Source of the DNA: Mycolicibacter sp. MU0083
Lineage (GTDB): Bacteria > Actinomycetota > Actinomycetes > Mycobacteriales > Mycobacteriaceae
Length of the DNA: 64,000 nucleotides
Assembly (NCBI RefSeq): GCF_963378075.1
Contig: NZ_OY726394.1
Location: 2,480,001 to 2,544,000 of the forward strand
Direction: 5' to 3'
Position numbers and translations under genes: made by a program. The stretch's first letter is position 1, and each line of letters starts with the position of its first letter. Below the pieces are notes generated by a model. It saw only the letters and a list, made by a program, of their open reading frames with translations, had not been told where the DNA came from and made no database searches. Below are positions 49,982 to 59,235 of this stretch, piece by piece.

Positions 49982-51345
49982 AGATCCACCAGTTCGGTGT
50001 CGCGGGTCTCGCGCATCACCAGCAGCGCCACGAACGAGCACGCCGCGACGATCGATAGATAACCGCCCACCCACGTCACCCCGTGGCTGGCGACCAGCCA
50101 CGTGGTGATGAACGGTGCCACCGCCGCACCCAGGATGCTGGCCGCGTTGTAGGCGACCCCCGAGCCGGTGTAGCGAACATTGGTCGGGAACAGCTCCGGG
50201 AGTACCGCGCTCATCGGGCCGAACACCAAGCCCATCAACGTCATTCCGATGATCAGGAAGGCGAGCATCGTCCCGGTCGAGGCGGTCGGGTTCAGGAACA
50301 CACCGAAAGTGGTTCCGTACACCATGATCGCGGCCGTGAAGGACAGCAGCAGCGGGCGCCGGCCCAACCGGTCGGCCAGGGTTCCCACGATCGGCAGCAT
50401 GGCGATGAAGAACAGCACCGCGATCAGTTGCAGTCCGAGGAACTCGGCATAGCCGTAGCCCAGGCCGGTGCCGTCGGGTGATCGTTCGGCGGTGCAGTAG
50501 CTCAGGCTCCAGGTCGTCACGATGTAGAAGATCGTGTAGGCCACCACCATCACCAGTGTGCCGATGATCAGCTGGCGCCAGCTGCCCCGCAGCAGCTCCG
50601 CGATCGGCGCGTTGACCCGCTTACCTCCGGCGACCGCCTGGGCGAAAACCGGGGTTTCGGCCAGCCGCAGCCGCACATACAGGCCGACGACCACCATCAC
50701 CGCACTGAGCAGGAAAGGGATCCGCCACCCCCAGGTGAGGAACGTGCCGTAGCCGTCGTCGCCGGCGGTGACCGGTCCCTGCCCGCGGAGCAGGACCAGG
50801 AATATCAGGGTGGCGAACAGGTAGCCCGCGGGCGCACCCAACTGCGGCCAGATCCCCGCCGTGGCGCGCCGACCGGGCCGGGCGGTCTCGGTGGCCAGCA
50901 GCGCAGCACCGCTCCATTCACCGCCGAGCGCCAGTCCCTGGCAGAACCGCAGCACAGCCAGCAGTATCGGCGCGAGCAGGCCCACCTGCTGGTAGGTGGG
51001 CAGCACGCCGATCAGGAAGGTCGCCACCCCCATCAGCAGCAGGGAGGCGACCAGGGTGGACTTGCGGCCCAGCCGATCGCCGAAGTGGCCGAACAGGATC
51101 GACCCCAGGGGCCGGGCCGCGAACGCCAGGCCGAACGTGGCCAACGACGCCAGCAGCGCGGCCGCCGGGTTTCCCCGCGGAAAGAACAGGTGCGGGAAGA
51201 CGGTGACCGCCGCGGCGGCGTAGATGTAGAAGTCGTAGAACTCGATCGTGGTGCCGATCATCGACGCCAGCGCGATCCGGTGTCTCGGCACCCCGCCGGC
51301 CGGGTCCGCAGGCGTCTCCGCAGCGGCGGCGACCACCTGACTCAA
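49978..51345 (-). CDS. MFS transporter, metabolite:H+ symporter (ShiA/ProP-like)
   Basis: This protein of about 455 residues has twelve helices, opening RIALASMIGTTIEFYDFYIYAAAA, with GHFGDRLGRKSTLVASLLLMG between helices 2 and 3 and a second GTLADRLGRRPLLL, the MHS-family pattern of organic-acid importers. The start is uncertain: TTG 51345 overlaps the preceding TGA (TTGA), while GTG 51336 lies 6 nt after that stop. It is the last gene of a six-gene operon and probably imports the operon's substrate. Confidence 0.88.
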   Translation of the reverse strand: MSQVVAAAAETPADPAGGVPRHRIALASMIGTTIEFYDFYIYAAAAVTVFPHLFFPRGNPAAALLASLATFGLAFAARPLGSILFGHFGDRLGRKSTLVASLLLMGVATFLIGVLPTYQQVGLLAPILLAVLRFCQGLALGGEWSGAALLATETARPGRRATAGIWPQLGAPAGYLFATLIFLVLLRGQGPVTAGDDGYGTFLTWGWRIPFLLSAVMVVVGLYVRLRLAETPVFAQAVAGGKRVNAPIAELLRGSWRQLIIGTLVMVVAYTIFYIVTTWSLSYCTAERSPDGTGLGYGYAEFLGLQLIAVLFFIAMLPIVGTLADRLGRRPLLLSFTAAIMVYGTTFGVFLNPTASTGTMLAFLIIGMTLMGLVFGPMSAVLPELFPTNVRYTGSGVAYNAASILGAAVAPFITTWLVASHGVTWVGGYLSIVAACSFVALLVMRETRDTELVDL

Positions 51346-52370
51346 ATTCCGGCCTCGTCGGCGACTTCGCGGGCCTTGTCCACCAGTGCGTCGATCCACG
51401 CGGTGATCGGGGTGCCCGCGGCGGCCTTGTTCGCAGGGTTGTCCAGCACGCGCCGGACAATACCCTCGGCGATGATCGCCACCTTCCACAGCCCGAGCGC
51501 GTGCCAGTACTGCAGTGTCGCCGCGTCGCGACCGGTCTCCTCCAGATATGCCCGGGCCAGTTCGGCGCGGTTCGGGAATCCGTCCAGGGTGCTGATGACG
51601 AACTCGCCGGCGATGTTCTCCTCGCCGACCTCGGGCCAGTAGGCGAGCAGGCTGCCCATGTCGGCCAGCGGATCGCCGAGGGTGGACAGTTCCCAGTCCA
51701 GCACCGCGATAACCTCGCCGTTGTCCGGTGCGGTGATCACGTTGCGCAGGTGGAAGTCGCCGTGCACCAGGGTCAGCTCCTGCTGCGGTGGGATGGCGGC
51801 GGTCAGGCGACCGGTCAGGTCGTCGAGTGCGGGGAGTTCACGGGTCTTGGATTTCTCCCACTGGCCGGACCAGCGCTTGAGCTGACGTTGGGCATAGGGA
51901 TTGTGGCTGGCCAGATCGTCGAGACCGACCGCGGTGATGTCGACGGCGTGAATCTTGGCCAGCGTCTTGGGCATGGACAGCCCGATCTGCCGGCGCCGTT
52001 GCGGTGTCAGTTCCTGCGCCACCGACATCCGGTCGGCCACCACCCCGTCGACGAACTCCATCAGCAGCAGCGGGGTTCCTTCGTGGTCCCGGGTCAGTCC
52101 GTACACCTGCGGCGTGGGGACGTCGGTGTCGCCCAACGCCGACAGGATCCGCGCCTCCCGGGCGACATCGTGGGCCGAGGCCAGCAGGGTGCCCAACGGT
52201 GGCCGACGCAGCACCCAGCTGTTGCCCCGCTCGTCGGAGACCCGGTAGGTCAGGTTGGACTGTCCGATCCCGATCCGCTCGAAACTCAACGGAGCACCGT
52301 CGGACAGCCCCAATCCGGCGATCCACGTCGTCACCGCCTCCGGGTCGATCCCCAGCGGTTGGTCAGCCAC
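51342..52370 (-). CDS. APH-type phosphotransferase (ACAD10/LvaA-like kinase)
   Basis: This protein of about 342 residues has an aminoglycoside-phosphotransferase fold with Brenner motif LVHGDFHLRNVI and metal motif VLDWELSTLGDPLAD. It belongs to the subgroup fused or linked to acyl-CoA dehydrogenases; relatives (LvaA, the ACAD10/11 kinase domain) phosphorylate 4-hydroxyacyl-CoA. The acyl-CoA dehydrogenase two genes upstream is the ACAD10/11 type, which fits that role. GTG 52370 overlaps the previous gene by 8 bp; a GTG at 52400 is an alternative start. Confidence 0.88.
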   Translation of the reverse strand: MADQPLGIDPEAVTTWIAGLGLSDGAPLSFERIGIGQSNLTYRVSDERGNSWVLRRPPLGTLLASAHDVAREARILSALGDTDVPTPQVYGLTRDHEGTPLLLMEFVDGVVADRMSVAQELTPQRRRQIGLSMPKTLAKIHAVDITAVGLDDLASHNPYAQRQLKRWSGQWEKSKTRELPALDDLTGRLTAAIPPQQELTLVHGDFHLRNVITAPDNGEVIAVLDWELSTLGDPLADMGSLLAYWPEVGEENIAGEFVISTLDGFPNRAELARAYLEETGRDAATLQYWHALGLWKVAIIAEGIVRRVLDNPANKAAAGTPITAWIDALVDKAREVADEAGI

Positions 52371-53139
52371 CGAAGACCGCCCGGTATCCGGTTGCGTCAC
52401 CGAGGATCTGGCCGCCGTCCATCACCAGGGTCTGACCGGTGATCCAGCTCGCCGCATCCGAGGCCAGGAACAGCACCGCGTCGGCCACGTCGACGGGTTC
52501 ACCGATGCGACCCAACGGGATGGCACTCGACAGTCCCTGTTCGTGTTCCTTCCACAGCACCTCGGCCAGTTTGGTGCGCACCACCCCGGGGCAGATGGCG
52601 TTGACCCGGATCCCGGGTGACAGTTCCAGCGCGAGTTGCTTGGTGACGTGGATGAGTGCGGCCTTGGTGGCGTTGTACATGCCCATCAGCGGTGCGTGGC
52701 TGAGCCCGCCGATCGATGCGGTGTTCACCACCACCCCGCCGTGCGCACCCATCCAGGCCTTGACCGCACACGACGTCCACATCAACGGGCCCCACAGGTT
52801 GACGTCGAAGATCTTGGCGAACCGGGCGTGGTCCTGATCGATCAGCGGCCCGAACGCCGGATTGGTGCCGGCGTTGTTGACCAGGATGTCGACGCTGCCG
52901 AATTTCTCCAGGGTGAGGTCGATACAGCGTTGCGCGGCAGCGTCTTCGGCGACGTGCGCGGCGACGCCGATCGCATTGCCGTCGATCTGGGCCGCCGCCG
53001 CGTCGGCACTGTCCTGGTCGCGGGAGGTCAGCACCACGTTGGCGCCCGCCGCGGCCAGCCGCTGTCCGATCGCCAGCCCGATTCCGCGCGATCCGCCGGT
53101 GATAACGGCGGTGCGGCCCTGCATGTCCGGTGCGCTCAT
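52363..53139 (-). CDS. Short-chain dehydrogenase/reductase
   Basis: This 258-residue classical SDR has the NAD(P) motif [28 protein letters not shown] in [12 protein letters not shown], catalytic Ser/Tyr/Lys ([20 protein letters not shown]), and a C-terminal LVMDGGQ. It overlaps both neighbours (ATGA with the acyl-CoA dehydrogenase, 8 bp with the kinase). It probably oxidises a hydroxyacyl intermediate or reduces a ketoacid. Confidence 0.9.
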   Translation of the reverse strand: MSAPDMQGRTAVITGGSRGIGLAIGQRLAAAGANVVLTSRDQDSADAAAAQIDGNAIGVAAHVAEDAAAQRCIDLTLEKFGSVDILVNNAGTNPAFGPLIDQDHARFAKIFDVNLWGPLMWTSCAVKAWMGAHGGVVVNTASIGGLSHAPLMGMYNATKAALIHVTKQLALELSPGIRVNAICPGVVRTKLAEVLWKEHEQGLSSAIPLGRIGEPVDVADAVLFLASDAASWITGQTLVMDGGQILGDATGYRAVFGG

Positions 53140-54356
53140 CGGGCGTCCTCGCGATACTTGCGCAGCTCGGTGCGGGCGATGGCCCGCTTGTGCACCTCGT
53201 CGGGGCCGTCGGCGAGCCGCAGCGTACGCAGGTGTGCCCAGAAACCGGCCAGCGGGAAGTCTTCGGTGACACCGCCACCGCCGTGCACCTGAATGGCCCG
53301 GTCGACGATCTTGAGCGCGATGTTGGGGGCGGCGACCTTGATGGCCGCGATCTCGACCTGGGCTTCCTTGTTGCCGACGGTGTCCATCAGGTAGGCGGTC
53401 TTGAGCGTCAGCAGCCGGATCATCTCGATGTCGATGCGTGCCTCGGCGATCCAGTCGCGGATGTTGGCGTTGTCGGCGACCGGCCTGCCGAAGGCGACCC
53501 GTGACTGCGCACGCCGACACAGCAACTCCAGGGCCCGCTCGGCCATGCCGATGGCCCGCATGCAGTGGTGGATCCGGCCCGGGCCGAGCCGGGCCTGGGC
53601 GATCGCGAACCCCTCCCCCTCGCCCTTGAGCACGTCTTTGGCCGGTACCCGGACGTCTTTGAAATCGATCTCGGCGTGGCCTTCCCGGTCCTGGTAGCCG
53701 AAGACCGGCAGCCCGCGCATGATGGTCACCCCCGGCGCGTCGATGGGGACGACCATCATCGACTGCTGGCGGTGGGTGGCGGTGTTCGGATCGGTCTTGC
53801 CCATCACGATCATCACCTTGCAGTTCTGGTGCAAGGCGTTGGAGGCGAACCACTTCCGGCCGTTGAGTACGTACTCGTCGCCGTCACGCACCATCGCCAG
53901 TTGCACGTTGGTGGCGTCGGAGCTGGCCACCTGCGGCTCGGTCATCGCGAAGGCCGACCGGATGGTGCCCTCCAGCAGCGGCTTGAGGTAGCGCTCCTTG
54001 TGCTCGTCGCTGCCGAACAGCGTGAGCACCTCCATGTTGCCGGTGTCGGGGGCGTTGCAGTTGCAGGCTTCCGGCGCCAGGTGTGGGCTGCGGCCCATGA
54101 TCTCGGCCAGCGGCGCATATTCGGAGTTGGTCAGGCCCGGCCCCCACTCCGGGTGGGGGTGAAAAAGGTTCCACAGTCCGCGTTTGCGCGCCTCGGCCTT
54201 CAGCTCCTCCAGAATCGGCGGCTGGAAGTGCGGGTCGCCGGATTCGGCCATCTGCGTCTCATAGACGGCCTCCGCCGGGTAGACGCGCTCGTCCATGAAC
54301 TCCAGCAGATCGGACCGGTATTTCTGTGCGCGCTCGGATATTTCGAACAAGGACAT
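53136..54356 (-). CDS. Acyl-CoA dehydrogenase, ACAD10/11 type
   Basis: This 406-residue protein has [15 protein letters not shown] (FAD signature) and the C-terminal [19 protein letters not shown], which closely resembles human ACAD10/11 and bacterial LvaC rather than ordinary FadE proteins. In that clade the enzyme can act on 4-phosphoacyl-CoA made by the partner kinase instead of simple beta-oxidation. GAGGAG precedes the ATG. Third gene of the operon. Confidence 0.9.
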   Translation of the reverse strand: MSLFEISERAQKYRSDLLEFMDERVYPAEAVYETQMAESGDPHFQPPILEELKAEARKRGLWNLFHPHPEWGPGLTNSEYAPLAEIMGRSPHLAPEACNCNAPDTGNMEVLTLFGSDEHKERYLKPLLEGTIRSAFAMTEPQVASSDATNVQLAMVRDGDEYVLNGRKWFASNALHQNCKVMIVMGKTDPNTATHRQQSMMVVPIDAPGVTIMRGLPVFGYQDREGHAEIDFKDVRVPAKDVLKGEGEGFAIAQARLGPGRIHHCMRAIGMAERALELLCRRAQSRVAFGRPVADNANIRDWIAEARIDIEMIRLLTLKTAYLMDTVGNKEAQVEIAAIKVAAPNIALKIVDRAIQVHGGGGVTEDFPLAGFWAHLRTLRLADGPDEVHKRAIARTELRKYREDAR

Positions 54357-54369
54357 CGGGGCTCCTCAC

Positions 54370-55191
54370 CTAGGACACTTCGGGGGTCTGCAGGGCTTGC
54401 TGGTAGCGGCGCATTCCGCGCAGCCAGCGGTCGTAGTCGGCGGCCTTGTTGCGGAACATCTCCAGGACCACCGGGTGCGGCAGGATCAGGAAACGCTCGT
54501 CGTCGATGGCCGCGAGTACTTCGGCGGCGACCGCGGCGGGTTCGAGCACCTCGCCGGCGGTGGTAACCGCGCGGGTGGCCAGATCGCCGAGTGAGTCACC
54601 GGATTCCTCGCCGGCGAACAGCAGCTTGGTGTTGACTCCCATCGGGCACAGGCAGCTGACCCGAACGCCCTGGTCGCCGTAGGCGATGTTGAGCCATTCG
54701 GCGAACCCGACGGCCGCATGTTTGGTCACCGCGTAGCCGGCCGCGCCGAGTTGGGTGAGCAGGCCCGCCGCGGAGGCGGTGGAGACGAAGTACCCTTCGC
54801 CGCGGCGCACCCAGTCCGGGATCAACAGCTGTGCGGCACGGATGTGCGAGCGCAGGTTGATGTCGATGACCCGGTCCCAATCAGCGTCGTCGGCCAGCCC
54901 GGGGACGCCGGTGATGCCGGCGTTGGCGAAGTAGAGATCGACCGGGCCGTGCCGGTCCTCGGTCAGTGCGATCAGGTTCCGGATGGTTTCGGTGTTGCTG
55001 ACGTCCCCCCCGAAGGCGACCGCGGCGCCGGGATGCTCGGTGTTGATCCGGTCGGTGACCGCCTCGGCGGCGTCGGTGTCGAGATCGGCGACCACCACTT
55101 TTGCTCGGGCACCGGCCAGCGCTACGGCGAGCGCCTCACCGATGCCGTTACCTCCTCCGGTGACGATCGCGACTCGTTCGGCGACCTTCAT
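54370..55191 (-). CDS. Short-chain dehydrogenase/reductase
   Basis: This 273-residue SDR begins KVAERVAIVTGGGNGIGEALAVALAGARAKVVVAD, with YFANAGI, catalytic FVSTASAAGLL and GYAVTKHAAVGF. The extended C-terminus (LPHPVVLEMFRNKAADYDRWLRGM) is typical of a mycobacterial SDR clade often found with fatty-acid genes. ATG 55191 is used; an ATG 6 nt upstream is in frame. A putative operator lies 45 bp upstream, 13 nt separate it from the next gene. Confidence 0.9.
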   Translation of the reverse strand: MKVAERVAIVTGGGNGIGEALAVALAGARAKVVVADLDTDAAEAVTDRINTEHPGAAVAFGGDVSNTETIRNLIALTEDRHGPVDLYFANAGITGVPGLADDADWDRVIDINLRSHIRAAQLLIPDWVRRGEGYFVSTASAAGLLTQLGAAGYAVTKHAAVGFAEWLNIAYGDQGVRVSCLCPMGVNTKLLFAGEESGDSLGDLATRAVTTAGEVLEPAAVAAEVLAAIDDERFLILPHPVVLEMFRNKAADYDRWLRGMRRYQQALQTPEVS

Positions 55192-55235
55192 GGGCAACGT
55201 CCCCGTTCCTCAGCTGGCGACCCAGCCGACCTTAG

Positions 55236-55257
55236 TTGAATCCGATTTCATGTTCAA
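55236..55257. promoter_or_regulatory. Candidate TetR operator, copy 1 (upstream of SDR)
   Basis: TTGAA-N12-TTCAA is an imperfect dyad overlapping the tetR stop, 45 bp before the SDR start. A 22-bp alignment to the site at 55918-55939 matches at 16 positions, which supports both as binding sites for the same regulator. Confidence 0.55.
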
Positions 55258-55904
55258 TTATGGACCGGACGGAATTGCAGGGCGTTGGCCCACAACCGGG
55301 TGACGGTGGTGACCAGGGTGTCGAAGTCGGTCCCGGCGCCGAGTCCGGCCTCCTCGCCGACGAACGTGACGTAGGCGAGCCGACTGACCATCCCCGACAG
55401 CGCTCGCGACGCCAGCAGCGGATCGACGTCGGCCGCGGCGATGCCGCGCTGCTGCAGGTCGGCGATGCCTGCGGCGTTGCGTTGAATGAATGCGTCGGCG
55501 CGACGCGCCCGAAAAGCCCGGAAGCCGGGATCGATCTGGGCTACCTGTTCCAGCAGTCCCATCAGCTGGGCGTTACGCCGATACGCTTCCAGATACGCAC
55601 GATTGCTCGCCTCGAGCACGGCATAGGGATCATCGGAATCGCTCACCCGGCCCATCCCCGGATGCATCATGTCCTGCTGCGCCTGTTCGAGGACGGCGGC
55701 GAAGATCTCTTCCTTGTTGGCGAAGTACGTGTAGAACGAACCGGTCGCACACCCGGCAGCCGTGGTGATCTCGGTCAGCTTGGCGTCGAGATAACCGTCC
55801 CGCTCGAAGACCTTGCGGGCCGCCGCTATCAGCCCCGCCCGGGTCTTGGCCCCACGTACCGTCGCCGGCAACTGGCGGGCCGGGGTGACCGGTACGGCAT
55901 CCAC
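55254..55904 (-). CDS. TetR-family regulator of the downstream catabolic operon
   Basis: This 216-residue protein has a TetR HTH (TRAGLIAAARKVFERDGYLDAKLTEITTAAGCATGSFYTYFANKEEIF) and a C-terminal ligand domain. It is the first gene of the SDR-ACAD-SDR-kinase-MFS run on the same strand, and similar dyads precede both it and the SDR, so autoregulation plus operon control is likely. The GTG start lies 9 nt after the rmuC stop. Confidence 0.9.
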   Translation of the reverse strand: MDAVPVTPARQLPATVRGAKTRAGLIAAARKVFERDGYLDAKLTEITTAAGCATGSFYTYFANKEEIFAAVLEQAQQDMMHPGMGRVSDSDDPYAVLEASNRAYLEAYRRNAQLMGLLEQVAQIDPGFRAFRARRADAFIQRNAAGIADLQQRGIAAADVDPLLASRALSGMVSRLAYVTFVGEEAGLGAGTDFDTLVTTVTRLWANALQFRPVHN

Positions 55905-55913
55905 CCCGGCAGA

Positions 55914-57161
55914 TTAACTGAATTCGATGTCAACTTCACTGACTTCTTCGAAGCCGGCACCGAGTTCGCCCAGCATGACTTCGGCCTCGGGTTCGGGCAG
56001 CGACTCCACTCCGCGCAGCTTGCGCTCGATGGCGCGGGTCCGCACGCCGGCCGAGTCGATGGTGTTGCGCGCGGTGTCGAGTTGCTTGCGGGTCTTCTCC
56101 AGCACCGCGGCGAACTTGCCGAACTCGGTCTTGACCGCGCCGAGGATCTGCCAGACCTCGCTGCTGCGCTGTTCGATCGCGAGGGTGCGAAACCCCATGC
56201 GCAGGCTGTTGAGCAGGGCGGCCAACGTCGTAGGCCCGGCCAGAGTGACGTTGTATTTGGCCTGGATCCGCTCGAACAGACCCGGCTGGCGCAGCACCTC
56301 CGCGTACAGGCTCTCGGTGGCCAGGAACAGAATCGCGAAATCGGTGGTGTGCGGCGGCGCGAGGTACTTGTCGCTGATGTCGCCGGCTTCGGCCTCGATC
56401 CGCCGGATCAACGCCTGACGCGCCGCGGCTTCACCCGGGGCGTCGGCGTGCTCCTGCGCGTCGAGCAGGCGCTCGAAGTCCTCACGCGGGAACTTGGCGT
56501 CGACGGGCAGCAGTACCTCAGCGGTACCGGCGGCCCCCGGCAGCCGGATCGCGAACTCCACCCGGGCGGCCGAGCCCGGCACGGTGACGACGTTGGTCGC
56601 GTACTGATCGGGCGTCAGCGTCTCGGCCAGTAACGCGGCCAATTGCGTCTCCCCGAAGATGCCGCGGGTCTTGACGTTGGTCAACACTCGCTTCAGATCG
56701 CCCACGCCGGTGGCCAGCGTCTGCATCTCCCCCAGGCCCCGTTGCACGGCTTCGAGGCGCTCCGAGATCTGCGTGAACGATTGCGCCAGCCGGGTTTCCA
56801 GTGTCGCCTGCAGCTTCTCATCGACGGTGGCGCGCATCTTCTCCAGTTGTGCGGTGTTCTCCACCTGCAGATTCTTGAGCTGCCGGTCGAGGGTGTCGCC
56901 CAGCTTGTCCTGCGTGCCCTGCAGCATGGAACCGAAACGATGCAGCGTCTGCTGCCATTGGTGGAATGCCTGCGCGAGTTCGGCACGCCCGGCGTGTTGT
57001 TCTTCACGCAGGGTGCGTTCCACCCGTTCGCTGTCGCCGCGCAGCGCGGCGAGCTGCTCGGGCGCGAGCGCGCCGCCGGCGGGGCGCACCAGCAACATCA
57101 CCTGAAGGATGACCGCCAGCAGCACCAGCGAGGTGAGGAGGATCAGCAGGGCCGTGTCCAT
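55914..57161 (-). CDS. rmuC: DNA recombination protein RmuC
   Basis: RmuC-family proteins limit inversion at short inverted repeats and have a nuclease-like core. This 415-residue protein has an N-terminal membrane anchor (LLILLTSLVLLAVILQVMLLV), coiled coils to about 140, and the RmuC domain (RGIFGETQLAALL, LLPVDAKFPREDFERLL, YLAPPHTTDFAILFLATESLYAE). The ATG has TACCTT 6 nt upstream. Confidence 0.93.
   Translation of the reverse strand: MDTALLILLTSLVLLAVILQVMLLVRPAGGALAPEQLAALRGDSERVERTLREEQHAGRAELAQAFHQWQQTLHRFGSMLQGTQDKLGDTLDRQLKNLQVENTAQLEKMRATVDEKLQATLETRLAQSFTQISERLEAVQRGLGEMQTLATGVGDLKRVLTNVKTRGIFGETQLAALLAETLTPDQYATNVVTVPGSAARVEFAIRLPGAAGTAEVLLPVDAKFPREDFERLLDAQEHADAPGEAAARQALIRRIEAEAGDISDKYLAPPHTTDFAILFLATESLYAEVLRQPGLFERIQAKYNVTLAGPTTLAALLNSLRMGFRTLAIEQRSSEVWQILGAVKTEFGKFAAVLEKTRKQLDTARNTIDSAGVRTRAIERKLRGVESLPEPEAEVMLGELGAGFEEVSEVDIEFS
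55918..55939. promoter_or_regulatory. Candidate TetR operator, copy 2 (upstream of tetR)
   Basis: This site lies in the last codons of rmuC, 14-35 bp before the tetR start codon. It aligns with the dyad at 55236-55257 (CTGAAT..CGAT.TCA..TTCA) at 16 of 22 positions. Confidence 0.45.
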
Positions 57162-57167
57162 GTCCGC

Positions 57168-57173
57168 AAGGTA
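57168..57173 (-). promoter_or_regulatory. rmuC -10 hexamer, leaderless type
   Basis: TACCTT (minus strand) ends 6 nt before the rmuC ATG. Confidence 0.45.
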
Positions 57174-57197
57174 GCGCGAGGCACCGACATTTCCGCG

Positions 57198-58730
57198 TCA
57201 GCGCAGCGGCGGGCCCCAGCGCACCTGCTCGCGCAGCGTCGTTTTGAGCAGTTTGCCGCTGGCGGTTCGCGGCAACGCCTCGGTGACCACGGTGACGTAC
57301 TGGGGCACCTTGAAGTCCGCGAGTTGACCGCGGCAGTGATCGATCACCGCGGCCACATCGATCCCGCCCTGATCGGCGAGCAGTACCGCGCCGACCTTCT
57401 CGCCCATCACCTCGTCGGGCACCGCCAGCACGCAGGCGTCCGCAACGCCGGGTCCCGACAGCAGCGCCGCCTCCACCTCGATGCTGGAGACGTTCTCGCC
57501 GCCGCGGTTGATGATGTCCTTGAGCCGGTCGATGATGTGCACGCGGCCGGCCTCGTCGACTCGCACCACGTCCCCGGTGTGCAACCAGCCGTCGACGATC
57601 GTGGCCGCGGTGGCGTCGGGCCGGTTCCAATAGCCGGTCATCACGTTTGCGCCGCGCACCACCAGCTCTCCGGTGGCCGGGTCATCGGCGAGCGGGACGA
57701 CGCCGATGTCACCCGAGGGCACCGCGTAGCCGACCGAATCCGCGTGCTGCACCGCATCGGCATCCGGCAGCACCGTCATCAGCGACGCGGTCTCGGTCAT
57801 CCCGTACCCGTTGAACACCGTCGCTGCGCCGAACGCCTCCTGCAGCGAACGCACCAACGCCGGCGCGGTGGGGGCGCCGCCGTAGCCGACCCAACGCACC
57901 CCGCTCACGTCGATCGCCCCGAACTCGGGGCGCCGGAGCATCAGCGAATAGATCGCGGGCACCGTCACCATCGACGAAATCCGTTGCGCGGGAAGCGTTG
58001 CGATTAGCTCGGGGAGATCCAGCGTCGGCATGATGACCGCGGTACCGCCGGTATACGCGGCGACCAGCAACTGGGAATTGCAGCCGGTCACATGGAACAG
58101 CGGAACCGAGATGAGAGTGCGCAGTTCCTCGCCGAGTTCGCGGGTCTGCCCCATGGTGCGCATCATGTTCTCCGCGTTGGTCAGGAACGCGGTGTGGGTG
58201 GTGGGCACCCCCTTGGGGCTGCCGGTGGTACCCGAGGTGTAGAACAGTGCCGCGGTGTCGGCCGCGTCGAGCCCGTCCACCACGTACGGTTGGCCGTCGG
58301 GCAGCGCGGCGCCGGGCGCGAGGTCGACGCGCACTCCGGCATCGGCGAGCACGAAGTCGACTTCCGGTGCGGCAGAACGGGTATTGACGGCTACCGCGAT
58401 ACCGCCGGCCATCAGCGTGCCCCAGAACCCCAGCACCCAGTCCAGGCCCGCGGGGTAGCGCAGCGCGACGCGATCACCGCGTGTCAGTCCGTCGGCGCGC
58501 AGTCCGCCCGCGACCCTGGCCGCGCGCTGCCACAACTGGCGATAGGTCAGCCTGCCGCCGCCGAGTTCGACCACGGCTTCCCCGTCGGGCCGCCGGTCGA
58601 CCTGCTCGGCCAGCATGTCCAGCAGGGTGGCGGGTAGGTGCTCGTAGCCGGGAACACCGTTGCGGTCCCTGACCACGCCGGCCGCCGGAAAAGGATTGCC
58701 CCGACGTGGGATCTCGACGACGTCCGCCAT
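57198..58730 (-). CDS. Acyl-CoA/fatty-acid--CoA ligase (FadD-type)
   Basis: This 510-residue ANL-superfamily adenylate-forming enzyme activates a carboxylic acid with ATP and CoA. Motifs are the P-loop YTSGTTGSPKGVP, FNGYGMTETAS, the hinge TGDVVRVDEAGRVHIIDRLKDIINRGGENVS and catalytic lysine in PRTASGKLLKT. AGGAGG precedes the ATG. It lies upstream of rmuC and could supply acyl-CoA to the nearby SDR/acyl-CoA dehydrogenase operon. The chain length is not predictable. Confidence 0.93.
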   Translation of the reverse strand: MADVVEIPRRGNPFPAAGVVRDRNGVPGYEHLPATLLDMLAEQVDRRPDGEAVVELGGGRLTYRQLWQRAARVAGGLRADGLTRGDRVALRYPAGLDWVLGFWGTLMAGGIAVAVNTRSAAPEVDFVLADAGVRVDLAPGAALPDGQPYVVDGLDAADTAALFYTSGTTGSPKGVPTTHTAFLTNAENMMRTMGQTRELGEELRTLISVPLFHVTGCNSQLLVAAYTGGTAVIMPTLDLPELIATLPAQRISSMVTVPAIYSLMLRRPEFGAIDVSGVRWVGYGGAPTAPALVRSLQEAFGAATVFNGYGMTETASLMTVLPDADAVQHADSVGYAVPSGDIGVVPLADDPATGELVVRGANVMTGYWNRPDATAATIVDGWLHTGDVVRVDEAGRVHIIDRLKDIINRGGENVSSIEVEAALLSGPGVADACVLAVPDEVMGEKVGAVLLADQGGIDVAAVIDHCRGQLADFKVPQYVTVVTEALPRTASGKLLKTTLREQVRWGPPLR

Positions 58731-58740
58731 GTGCAGCCTC

Positions 58741-59190
58741 CTACCTTCGCCCCCGCCAGGAATGCGACACGGCCCGTGCGGCGCCACGCAGTGCGTAGGC
58801 CGCCGACACCACACAGGCCAGGATCAGCACCACGAACATCGGCAACCAGTTGCCGCGATCATGGTTGACGTGCCACCACACATAAGTGAACAGCACCGAC
58901 GACACACATAAGACGATGTCGCGCCAATTTCCGCGATAGGACAGCGCCGCCGCCCGCAACGCCCTGGTGCGATCGAAACCGGCGACGAGTTCGTCGATGC
59001 GTTCATCGATGGTGCGTTGCAGCTCGGCCCGGCGTTCGGTCTGCTCCGGCGGAATCCGATCGAGCAGATCGAGGTCCTGTTTGATCAGGCCGCGTACATC
59101 CGGACCTTTGAGCTGCCCGGCGGCCGCGGTCAACAGGGCTCCGCCGAAGATCGGCGCCGCGCCCAGCGCCGCGCTCAGCAGTGAGGGCAT
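58741..59190 (-). CDS. Conserved two-helix membrane protein
   Basis: This 149-residue protein has a hydrophobic N-terminal segment, a charged coiled-coil middle (LIKQDLDLLDRIPPEQTERRAELQRTIDERIDELVAGF) and two C-terminal membrane helices (IVLCVSSVLFTYVWWHV, MFVVLILACVVSAAYALRG). The function is unknown. It ends 10 nt before the FadD start, so the two may be cotranscribed. Confidence 0.72.
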   Translation of the reverse strand: MPSLLSAALGAAPIFGGALLTAAAGQLKGPDVRGLIKQDLDLLDRIPPEQTERRAELQRTIDERIDELVAGFDRTRALRAAALSYRGNWRDIVLCVSSVLFTYVWWHVNHDRGNWLPMFVVLILACVVSAAYALRGAARAVSHSWRGRR

Positions 59191-59235
59191 CGTCGCGCCG
59201 TTCCTTTCCGATTACTTCCCGGCCACCCTACGACG

